This document shows, piece by piece, positions 52,201-61,974 of a stretch of DNA of 64,000 bases. Each line of letters opens with the position of its first letter. The first letter of the stretch is position 1. Made by a program: the position numbers and the translations under genes. Origin of the DNA: Taudactylus pleione (taxonomy: Eukaryota; Chordata; Amphibia; Anura; Myobatrachidae); the NCBI GenBank assembly GCA_031769625.1, contig JAUIMM010000739.1, forward strand, positions 2,111,501-2,175,500. The letters are read 5' to 3'. The notes below the pieces were generated by a model. The model searched no databases, had not been told where the DNA came from, and worked only from the letters and a program-made list of their open reading frames with translations.

Positions 52201-55200
52201 TATCTATGTGCTCCCCTTCTGTACCCACACATCTCTGTATTCTTATTTCCCATTGGTCAGAGCCTGTATCTCATTATCTGTCATCTGTCTCACCAGCTCC
52301 GTTCCCCATCTATGTGCTCCCCTTCTGTCCCCACACACCTCTGTATTCTTATTTCCCATTGGTCAGAGCCTGTATCTCATTATCTGTCATCTGTGTCACC
52401 CCCTCCGTTCCCCATCTATGTGCTCCCCTTCTGTACCCACACACCTCTGTATTCTTATTTCCTATTGGTCAGAGCCTGTATCTCATTATCTGTCATCTGT
52501 CTCACCAGCTCCGTTCCCCATCTATGTGCTCCCCTTCTGTCCCCACACACCTCTGTATTCTTATTTCCCATTGGTCAGAGCCGCGCTGTATCTCATTATC
52601 TGTCATCTGTCTCACCAGCTCTGTTCCCCATCTATGTGCTCCCCTTCTGTACACACACACCTCTGTATTCTTATTTCCCATTGGTCAGAGCCGCGCTGTA
52701 TCTCATTATCTGTCATCTGTCTCACCAGCTCCGTTCCCCATCTATGTGCTCCTCTTCTGTACCCACACACCTCTGTATTCTTATTTCTCATTGGTCAGAG
52801 CCTGTATCTCATTATATGTCATCTGTCTCACCAGCTCCGTTCCCCATCTATGTGCTCCCCTTCTTTATCCACACACCTCTGTATTCTTATTTCCCATTGG
52901 TCAGAGCCTGTATCTCATTATATGTCATCTGTCTCACCAGCTCCGTTCCCCATCTATGTGCTCCCCTTCTGTACCCACACACCTCTGTATTCATATTTCC
53001 CATTGGGCAGAGCCTGTATCCCCTTATCTGTCATCTGTCTCACCAGCTCCGTTCCCTATCTATGTGCTCCCCTTCTGTACCCAGACACCTCTGTATTCTT
53101 ATTTCCCTTTGGTCAGTGCCGCACTGTATCTCATTATCTGTCATCTGTCTCACCAGCTCCGTTCCCCATCTATGTGCTCCCCTTCTGTACCCACACACCT
53201 CTGTATTCTTATTTCCCATTGGTCAGAGCCGCTGTTTCTCATTATCTGTCATCTGTCTCACCAGCTCCGTTCCCCATCTATGTGCTCCCCTTCTGTACCC
53301 ACACACCTCTGTATTCTTATTTCCCATTGGTCAGAGCCTGTATCTCATTATCTGTCATCTGTCTCACCAGCTCCGTTCCCCATCTATGTGCTCCCCTTCT
53401 GTACACGCACACCTCTGTATTCTTATTTCCCATTGGTCAGAGCCTGTATCTCTTTATCTGTCATCTGTCTCATCAGCTCCGTTCCCCATCTATGTGCTCC
53501 CCTTCTGTACCCACACACCTCTGTATTCTTATTTCCCATTGGTCAGAGCCTGTATCTCATTATCTGTCATCTGTCTCACCAGCTCCGTTCCCCATCTATG
53601 TGCTCCCCTTCTGTACCCACACACCTCTGTATTCTTATTTCCCATTGGTCAGAGCCTGTATCTCATTATATATCATCTGTCTCACGAGCTCCGTTCCCCA
53701 TCTATGTGCTCCCCTTCTGTACCCACACACCTCTGTATTCTTATTTCCCATTGGTCAGAGCCTGTATCTCATTATCTGTCATCTGTCTCACCAGCTCCGT
53801 TCCCCATCTATGTGCTCCCCTTCAGTACCCACACACCTCTATATTCTTATTTCCCATTGATCAGAGCCTGTATCTCATTATCTGTCATCTGTCTCATCAG
53901 CTCCGTACCCCATCTATGTGCTCCCCTTCTGTACCCACACACCTCTGTATTCTTATTTCCCATTGGTCAGTGCCGCACTGTATCTCATTATCTGTCATCT
54001 GTCTCACCAGCTCCGTTCCCCATCTATGTGCTCCCCTTCTGTACCCGCACACCTCTGTATTCTTATTTCCCATTGGTAAGAGCGTGTATCTCATTATCTG
54101 TCATCTGTCTCACCAGCTCCGTTCCCCATCTATGTGCTCCCCTTTTGTACCCACACACCTCTGTATTCTTATTTCCCATTGGTCAGAGCCTGTATCTCAT
54201 TATATGTCATCTGTCTCACCAGCTCCGTTCCCCATCTATGTGCTCCCCTTCTGTACCCACACACCTCTGTATTCTTATTTCCCATTGGTCAGAGCCTGTA
54301 TCTCATTATATGTCATCTGTCTCACCAGCTCCGTTCCCCATCTATGTGCTCCCCTTCTGTACCCAGACACCTCTGTATTTTTATTTCCCATTGGTCAGTG
54401 CCGCACTGTATCTCATTATCTGTCATCTGTCTCTCCAGCTCCGTTCCCCATCTATGTGCTCCCCTTCTGTACCCACACACCTCTGTATTCTTATTTCCCA
54501 TTGGTCAGAGCCGCTGTTTCTCTTTATCTGTCATCTGTCTCACCAGCTCCGTTCCCCATCTATGTGCTCCCCTTCTGTACCCACACACCTCTGTATTCTT
54601 ATTTCCCATTGGTCAGAGCCTGTATCTCATTATCTGTCATCTGTCTCACCAGCTCCGTTCCCCATCTATGTGCTCCCCTTCTGTACCCACACACCTCTGT
54701 ATTCTTATTTCCCATTGGTCAGAGCCTGTATCTCATTATCTGTCATCTGTCTCACCAGCTCCGTTCCCCATCTATGTGCTCCCCTTCTGTACCCACACAC
54801 CTCTGTATTCTTATTTCCCATTGGTCAGAGCCTGTATCTCATTATCTGTCATCTGTCTCACCAGCTCCGTTCCCTATCTATGTGCTCCCCTTCTGTACCC
54901 ACACATCTCTGTATTCTTATTTCCCATTGGTCAGAGCCTGTATCTCATTATCTGTCATCTGTCTCACCAGCTCCGTTCCCCATCTATGTGCTCCCCTTCT
55001 GTCCCCACACACCTCTGTATTCTTATTTCCCATTGGTCAGAGCCTGTATCTCATTATCTGTCATCTGTGTCACCACCTCCGTTCCCCATCTATGTGCTCC
55101 CCTTCTGTACCCACACACCTCTGTATTCTTATTTCCTATTGGTCAGAGCCTGTATCTCATTATCTGTCATCTGTCTCACCAGCTCCGTTCCCCATCTATG

Positions 55201-58200
55201 TGCTCCCCTTCTGTCCCCACACACCTCTGTATTCTTATTTCCCATTGGTCAGAGTCGCGCTGTATCTCATTATCTGTCATCTGTCTCACCAGCTCTGTTC
55301 CCCATCTATGTGCTCCCCTTCTGTACACACACACCTCTGTATTCTTATTTCCCATTGGTCAGAGCCGCGCTGTATCTCATTATCTGTCATCTGTCTCACC
55401 AGCTCCGTTCCCCATCTATGTGCTCCTCTTCTGTACCCACACACCGTTGTATTCTTATTTCCCATTGGTCAGAGCCTGTATCTCATTATATGTCATCTGT
55501 CTCACCAGCTCCGTTCCCCATCTATGTGCTCCCCTTCTTTACCCACACACCTCTGTATTCTTATTTCCCATTAGTCAGAGCCTGTATCTCATTATCTGTC
55601 ATCTGTCTCACCAGCTCCGTTCCCCATCTATGTGCTCCCCTTCTGTACCCACACACCTCTGTATTCTTATTTCCCATTGGTCAGAGCCTGTATCTCATTA
55701 TCTGTCATCTGTCTCACCAGCTCCGTTCCCTATCTATGTGCTCCCCTTCTGTACACGCACACCTCTGTATTCTTATTTCCCATTGGTCAGAGCCTGTATC
55801 TCATTATCTGTCATCTGTCTCATCAGCTCCGTTCCCCATCTATGTGCTCCCCTTCTGTACCCACACACCTCTGTATTCTTATTTCCCATTGGTCAGAGCC
55901 TGTATCTCATTATCTGTCATCTGTCTCACCAGCTCCGTTCCCCATCTATGTGCTCCCCTTCTGTACCCACACACCTCTGTATTCTTATTTCCCATTGGTC
56001 AGAGCCTGTATCTCATTATCTGTCATCTGTCTCACCAGCTCCGTTCCCCATCTATGTGCTCCCCTTCTGTACCCCACACACCTCTGTATTCTTATTTCCC
56101 ATTGATCAGAGCCTGTATCTTATTATATATCATCTGTCTCACGAGCTCCGTTCCCCATCTATGTGCTCCCCTTCTGTACCCACACACCGCTGTATTCTTA
56201 TTTCCCATTGGTCAGAGCTGCGCTGTATCTCATTATCTGTCATCTGTCTCACCAGCTCCGTTCCCCATCTATGTGCTCCCCTTCTGTACCCACACACCGC
56301 TGTATTCTTATTTCCCATTGGTCAGAGCCTGTATCTCATTATCTGTCATCTGTCTCATCAGCTCCGTACCCCATCTATGTGCTCCCCTTCTGTACCCGCA
56401 CACCTCTGTATTCTTATTTCCCATTGGTCAGTGCCGCACTGTATCTCATTATCTGTCATCTGTCTCACCAGCTCCGTTCCCCATCTATGTGCTCCCCTTC
56501 TGTAACTGCACACCTCTGTATTCTTATTTCCCATTGGTAAGAGCGTGTATCTCATTATCTGTCATCTGTCTCACCATCTCCGTTCCCCATCTATGTGCTC
56601 CCCTTCTGTACCCACACACCTCTGTATTCTTATTTCCCATTGGTCAGAGCCTGTATCTCATTATCTGTCATCTGTCTCACCAGCTCCGTTCCCCATCTAT
56701 GTGCTCCCCTTCTGTACCCACACACCTCTGTATTCTTATTTCCCATTGGTCAGAGCCTGTATCTCATTATCTGTCATCTGTCTCACCAGCTCCGTTCCCC
56801 ATCTATGTGCTCCCCTTCTGTACCCACACACCTCTGTTTTCTTATTTCCCATTGGTCAGAGCCTGTATCCCATTATCTGTCATCTGTCTCACCAGCTCCG
56901 TTCCCCATCTATGTGCTCCCCTTCTGTACCCAGACACCTCTGTATTTTTATTTCCCATTGGTCAGTGCCGCACTGTATCTCATGATCTGTCATCTGTCTC
57001 TCCAGCTCCGTTCCCCATCTATGTGCTCCCCTTCTGTACCCACACACCTCTGTATTCTTATTTCCCATTGGTCAGAGCCGCTGTTTCTCTTTATCTGTCA
57101 TCTGTCTCCAGCTCCGTTCCCCATCTATGTGCTCCCCTTCTGTACCCACACACCGCTGTATTCTTATTTCCCATTGGTCAGAGCTGCGCTGTATCTCATT
57201 ATCTGTCATCTGTCTCACCAGCTCCGTTCCCCATCTATGTGCTCCCCTTCTGTACACACACACCTCTGTATTCTTATTTCCTATTGGTCAGAGCCTGTAT
57301 CTCATTATCTGTCATCTGTCTCACCAGCTCCGTTCCCCATCTATGTGCTCCCCTTCTGTACCCACACACCGCTGTATTCTTATTTCCCATTGGTCAGAGC
57401 TGCGCTGTATCTCATTATCTGTCATCTGTCTCACCAGCTCCGTTCCCCATCTATGTGCTCCCCTTCTGTACCCACACACCTCTGTATTGTTATTCCCATT
57501 GGTCAGAGCCTGTATCTCATTATCTGTTATCTGTCTCATCAGCTCCGTTCCCCATCTATGTTCTCCCATTCTGTACCCACACACCTCTGTATTCTTATTT
57601 CTCATTGGTCAGAGCCTGTATCTCATTATCTGTCATCTGTCTCACCAGCTCCGTTCCCCATCTATGTGCTCCCCTTCTGTACCCACACACCTCTGTATTC
57701 TTATTTCCCATTTGTCAGAGCTGCGCTGTATCTCATTATCTGTCATCTGTCTCACCAGCTCCGTTCCCCATCTATGTGCTCCCCTTCTGTACCCACACAC
57801 ATCTGTATTCTTATTTCCCATTGGTCAGAGCCTGTATCTCATTATCTGTCATCTGTCTCACCAGCTCCTTTCCCCATCTACGTGCTCCCCTTCTGTACAC
57901 ACACACCTCTGTATTCTGATTTCCCATTGGTCAGAGCCTGTATCTCATTATCTGTCATCTGTCTCACCAGCTCTGTTCCCCATCTATGTGCTCCCCTTCT
58001 GTACCCACACACCTCTGTATTCTTATTTCCCATTGGTCAGAGCTGCTCTGTATCTCATTATCTGTCATCTGTCTCACCAGCTCCGTTCCCCATCTATGTG
58101 CTCCCCTTCTGTACCCACACACCTCTGTATTGTTATTTCCCATTGGTCAGAGCCTGTATCTCATTATCTGTCATCTGTCTCACCAGCTCCGTTCCCCATC

Positions 58201-58727
58201 TATGTGCTCCCCTTCTGTACCCACACACCCCTGTATTCTTATTTCCCATTGGTCAGAGCCTGTATCTCATTATGTGTCATCTGTCTCACCAGCTCCGTTC
58301 CCCATCTATGTGCTCCCCTTCTGTACCCACACACCTCTGTATTCTTATTTCCCATTGATCAGAGCCTGTATCTCATTATATATCATCTGTCTCACCAGCT
58401 CCGTTCCCCATCTATGTGCTCCCCTTCTGTACCCACACACCTCTGTATTCTTATTTCCCATTGGTCAGAGCCTGTATCTCATTATCTGTCATCTGTCTCA
58501 CCAGCTCCGTTCCCCATCTATGTGCTCCCCTTCTGTACCCACACACCTCTGTATTCTTATTTCCCATTGGTCAGAGCCTGTATCTCATTATCTATCATCT
58601 GTCTCACCAGCTCCGTTCCCCATCTATGTGCTCCCCTTCTGTACCCACACACCTCTGTATTCTTATTTCCCATTGGTCAGATCCTGTATCTCATTATCTG
58701 TCATCTGTCTCACCAGCTCCGTTCCCC
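49270..58727 (+). repeat. Diverged right-hand edge of the satellite array
   Basis: Monomers here carry many private substitutions, for example TATGCTCCCCTTC near 51,890, CATTGGTAAGAGCGTG near 54,071 and 56,533, and CTGTAACTGCACACC near 56,501. They do not follow the 18.5-kb order. Local duplications are present: a 432-bp four-monomer repeat marked by CTCACAAGCTCC at 49,596 and 50,028, and a block spaced 2,674 bp (CGTTCCCTATCTATG near 52,195 and 54,869). The last monomer is truncated at 58,727. Confidence 0.85.
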
Positions 58728-58905
58728 TGAAGTTGTTTAATGTTAGAAATGTACTGATACTGTCATTTACAGTGAATGAGCTGATATTGTAATTTACCAA
58801 TAAATGTACTGATACTGTAATTTACAATGAATGAGCTTTAAATGGTTGATATGTAAATATATAATGTAATTGTTGCAATACTTTGAAATTCTACTGCATT
58901 AAGTA
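58728..58905. other. AT-rich junction with 55-bp tandem duplication
   Basis: Directly after the satellite the base composition switches to AT-rich. AAATGTACTGATACTGT with its AATGAGCT tail starts at 58,747 and again at 58,802, a 55-bp direct repeat with a few substitutions. An AATAAA hexamer lies at 58,799-58,804, about 72 bp beyond the array on the + strand. No gene is seen here. Confidence 0.7.
58799..58804 (+). promoter_or_regulatory. AATAAA hexamer (possible poly(A) signal)
   Basis: AATAAA lies in AT-rich DNA just beyond the array. If the pyrimidine-rich strand of the array were ever transcribed from the left, this would be the first canonical poly(A) signal after it. A hexamer alone in AT-rich sequence is expected by chance, and no GT-rich downstream element stands out. 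Confidence 0.2.
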
Positions 58906-59928
58906 TCAGTGAGCCATTATTGCGGGACACCAAGGGTCAGTGGGCCATTATTGCATTGCACCAAGGGTCAGGGGGCCATTATTAAAGGACACAACACACC
59001 AAGGGTCAGGGGGTGGGGGCATCAGGGGGCCATTATTGTGGGATACCAAGGGTCAGGGGGCCATTATTGCTGGACACCAAGGGTCAGGGGGCCATTATTG
59101 CGGGACACCAAGGGTCAGGGGACCATTATTGCGGGGCACCAAGGGTCAGGGGGCCATTATTGTGGGGCACCAAGGGTCAGGGGGCCTTTATTGCGGGACA
59201 CCAAGGGTCAGGGGGCCATTATTGTGGGACACCAAGGGTCAGGGGGCCATTATTGTGGGACACCAAGGGTCAGGGAGGCATTATTGAGGGACAACAAGGG
59301 TCAGGGAGGCATTATTGAGGGACACCATGGGTCAGGGAGACATTATTGAGGGACACCAAGGGTCAGGGAGACATTATTGAAGGACACACCAAGGGTCAGG
59401 GGGCCATTATTGCGGGACACCAAGGGTCAGGGGGTCATTATTGAGGGACACACCAAACCAAGAGGCCATTATTGAGGGGCACCAAGGGTATGGGGTAATT
59501 ATTGAGGGACACCAAGGGACAGGCGGTCATCATTGAGGCACCCTAGGGTCAGAGGGGCCATTATTGAGGTACACAAAAGATTAGGAGATGACTTAAAGAA
59601 CTCGAAGGGTCAAGGGGCCATTATTGAAGAACCCAAAGGGTCAGTGGTTTATTATTGAGGGACACCAAGGGCCAGGAGGCCATTATTGATGGTATGTCAA
59701 GTGTCAGGGGGCCATTATTGACACTACCTCAAGGGTCAGAGGGCCATTAATGAGGGTACTTTAAGGGCAGGGGGACTAATATAGATGTTAGCCAAGTGTC
59801 AGGGGCCATTATTAACACTACCCCAAGGGTCAGAGGGTCATTATTGATGGCACGCCAATTTTCGGAGGTCATTATCGAGGGTATGCCAAGTGTCAGGGGC
59901 CATTATTGAGGGGATTTCAAAAGTCAGA
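58906..59928 (+). repeat. Minisatellite, 31-bp unit, decaying rightward
   Basis: The unit is CCATTATTGCGGGACACCAA followed by GGGTCAGGGGG, 31 bp (for example 59,061 to 59,092). From about 58,911 to 59,430 the units are close copies. From about 59,440 they become irregular and longer-range, with a roughly 94-bp three-unit period visible at 59,711 and 59,805. Because 31 is not a multiple of three and the unit lacks stops, all three + frames stay open for 100-146 codons (58,909-59,349 and neighbours). These are repeat translations, not genes. Confidence 0.93.
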
Positions 59929-60773
59929 ATTTAATTTCCAAAATAGGTATTTCCCTATATATGGTATGGCATATCTAAAGAAAGGAATAAGGTGCGCCTT
60001 TCAGCCAATCAATACAATGCTTCCAAACTGGCAGCTCCTAACAAGCAGGATCTACTACCTGCTAGGAAAGAATATGGAACAAAGAGTAGGACGGGGCGCT
60101 TGTTTGTGAAGAAAAACAATGTGTATTAAAACAAACAATATTTAACGTCAATTAATACAAATTGCACTAAAATAGATAAAATGAGCTAATGGCTCTATGC
60201 ATTAATGACCTTTTCTGTATACTAGAAAGTCCAGTATATTGATGAATTAAATGTCCATTTCATATAGAAATGATGATCCAAATGGATAAGACTAATCCTG
60301 CTACTTACAAGAGAAATGAAACAATGTGTCCTCTTAATGTTGAAGTGGTTATTGAAATTGAAACAAAAGCAGCAGTGATGTAGTAGGTGCTGCAGGGAGC
60401 CGCTGGATGTAAAGAGAAACAAAAGTATCTGACCAGGAAACGCTGACCCCAATTATTAACTAGGGAGTGAAAACCTCTATCGCTCAATAGCGGGAGTGTG
60501 AGACCTGTGAGTATAGGTATAATAATTACCGTCTCGATCTCTGGTGGCTGGTAACCCGCACTTGAAGAATGATATGATGAAAGAACAATAGCGCTCCACC
60601 GCTTGTCAGTGGGTGCTGGGTGGATTAGCGCCAGGTGCTCTGTTCTCTGCCTGGTTGTAGTGGTTACTGCGGTTGGCCAGATGACAGTGTCACACAGGCT
60701 CCCTGCCCGAAGGGATGTAGCGGTCAGAACTCCAGTGCACAAGCGGTCTGGTATAATGAATGCAGGATGTTCC

Positions 60774-60820
60774 TTGACGCGTTTCTCCGGGCAAAAGAAA
60801 TCCCGGTTTCCTCAGAAGGT
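60774..60820 (+). repeat. GACGCGTTTC-type motif with small hairpin, possible old repeat remnant
   Basis: TTGACGCGTTTCT is followed by CCGGG (60,787-60,791), a ten-base loop, CCCGG (60,802-60,806), and TTTCCTCAGAAGG. The stem is only five base pairs. The wording resembles a motif I associate with dispersed amphibian repeats, but I cannot name the family. The following AAG/GTAAGC (GT at 60,819) fits a splice-donor consensus, though no supporting exon is evident. Confidence 0.25.
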
Positions 60821-61109
60821 AAGCGTAGTGTCTTACATGGAGGGCCAGGGACATACTGTCATTCATTCATCAACAGCAAAGAAAGTAAAACCTGCAGATA
60901 TGTCCTCATACTTCTCGCTTCAATAGGTCATACAGTGCGACATGCCTGGCATGAGTGACCCCCTGGTCCCATGCTACTCTGCTTGTGCCAAAATTGTGTC
61001 TGATTCAGAAACAGGCGAAAAAGATGCAAAAGAGTAACTCGCCGCACAGGACATGGAGCACTAAGAGGGGCTGTCTGGTAGCAATAGTGTATGAGGACTT
61101 ATTTGTAGT

Positions 61110-61285
61110 GGGTCAGATTCAATTTGACTGGTTGTGCCGCTTGGCGCGATGCCCGGCAGTGCACATATCTGCCATTACCGTAGTGCCGACATTTATAGAG
61201 GGAACACCTGCGATGCTGGCAGAGGCGATGTTCTGTTCCAGGACAGCACATGGCGTCTTTGGCTCAGGATTGAATTCCCCCCAAT
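61110..61285. mobile_element. Possible MITE remnant bounded by ATTCAAT-type inverted ends
   Basis: The left end reads GGGTCAGATTCAATTTG. The right end, read in reverse complement, gives GGGGAATTCAATCCTGAG. The shared ATTCAAT core in opposite orientation suggests degenerate terminal inverted repeats. No clear target-site duplication was found and there is no internal ORF of note. This could equally be chance. Confidence 0.22.
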
Positions 61286-61314
61286 GTGTTGTCAGTCTGA
61301 ATACGGAGCTCTCT

Positions 61315-61897
61315 GCCATTTCCTGTACATGCCATACAGCACCATGCCATTTCCTGTACATGCCATACAGCACCATGCCATTTCCTGTACATGCCATACA
61401 GCACCATGCCATTTCCTGTACATGCCATACAGCACCATGCCATTTCCTGTACATGCCATACAGCACCATGCCATACAGCACCATGCCATTTCCTGTACAT
61501 GCCATACAGCACCGTGCCATACAGCACCATGCCACACAGCACCGTGCCTACGGGACCATGCCATACAGCACCATGCCATTTCCTGTACATGCCATACAGC
61601 ACCATGCCATTTCCTGTACATGCCATACAGCACCATGCCATTTCCTGTACATGCCATACAGCACCATGCCATTCCTGTACATGCCATACAGCACCATACC
61701 ATACAACACCATGCCATACAGCACCATGCCATTCCCTGTACATGCCATACAGCACCATGCCATACAGCACCATGCCATTTCCTGTACATGCCATACAACA
61801 CCATGCCATACAGTACCATGCCATACAGCACCATGCCATTCCCTGTACATGCCATACAACACCATGCCATACAGCACCATGCCATACAGCACCATGC
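61315..61897 (+). repeat. Minisatellite, 31-bp composite unit (16+15 bp)
   Basis: The long unit is GCCATTTCCTGTACAT (16 bp) plus GCCATACAGCACCAT (15 bp), first repeated at 61,315 and 61,346. The 15-bp half also occurs alone, in runs (for example near 61,470, 61,690 and 61,865), so the array mixes 31-bp and 15-bp steps. A variant with CTACGGGACCATG near 61,548 echoes the array end CTTACGGGACACAGG near 61,896. Both strands stay open for 100-330 codons through this array (for example 60,955-61,947 on + and 61,264-61,935 on -). These are repeat artefacts. Confidence 0.93.
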
Positions 61898-61974
61898 TTA
61901 CGGGACACAGGCATAGGAAGGGTATGCAACTGCAAGGTTTATTTTAGGAAGGTCATATTTAAGCATCGGTTTCC

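Larger units (their letters stand above)
1..58727 (+). repeat. Satellite array, 106/108/110-bp monomer, about 550 tandem units
   Basis: The same unit recurs head to tail without interruption. In the first copy it begins CTGTCATCTGTCTCACCAGC at base 1 and restarts at base 107, so the basic period is 106 bp. Two common length variants differ at one place, just before CTGTATCTCATTAT: AGCCTGTAT gives 106 bp, AGCCGCTGTAT 108 bp, and AGCCGCGCTGTAT or AGCTGCGCTGTAT 110 bp. The first unit contains about 38 C, 38 T, 17 A and 13 G, so the + strand is about 72% pyrimidine. Each typical unit has one CpG (in CTCCGTTCC) and one CCATTGG. The array is already in progress at base 1, so its left end is outside the window. 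It stops in mid-unit after GTTCCCC at 58,727. I do not recognise the family by name. Non-integral codon lengths and freely mixed 106/108/110-bp units argue that it is not coding. Confidence 0.98.
1..58727 (-). promoter_or_regulatory. CCAAT box (NF-Y-type) once per typical monomer
   Basis: Each standard monomer contains CCATTGGTCAGAG, first at 79-91. Read on the minus strand this is CTCTGACCAATGG, a CCAAT pentamer with the flanks usually favoured by NF-Y (purine-A before it, GG after it). Sites are spaced 106-110 bp, close to ten helical turns. One monomer subfamily, marked by CTGTAGCCACAC, usually has CCATTGTTCAG instead and so lacks the box; the first example is at 292-302. Whether NF-Y binds is not known; only the motif is visible. 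Confidence 0.55.
59929..61314. other. Non-coding unique or old-repeat sequence
   Basis: No convincing gene is seen. Short open stretches (for example 59,906-60,109, 60,603-60,926 and 60,305-60,742 on the minus strand) have no recognisable domain and overlap one another. The segment includes a small hairpin-bearing motif at 60,774-60,820. At 61,110-61,285 there is a stretch bounded by TCAGATTCAATTTG and CAGGATTGAATTCC, which may be an old inverted-repeat element. Confidence 0.6.

Noticed and set aside
1..58727. CRISPR array
   Set aside because: There are no unique spacers. The entire unit repeats, and the unit is about three times the size of a CRISPR repeat.
1..58727. Centromeric satellite
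   Set aside because: A large array is compatible with it, but I see no CENP-B-box-like motif in the monomer and the array ends next to apparently ordinary gene-flank DNA. No evidence either way beyond that.
58909..59349. 146-codon Gly-rich reading and its two shifted partners
   Set aside because: The 31-bp minisatellite unit is stop-free and its length cycles through all frames; three overlapping readings of the same peptide period are diagnostic of a repeat artefact.
60305..60742. 145-codon minus-strand reading and overlapping + readings at 60,603-60,958
   Set aside because: The opposing and overlapping frames are of similar length, with no domain, no start context and no splice support. 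They look like chance openings.
60955..61947. 330-codon + strand reading and 223/197-codon minus-strand readings
   Set aside because: Their bulk is the GCCATACAGCACCAT minisatellite, open on both strands. The non-repeat N-terminal part shows no recognisable domain.
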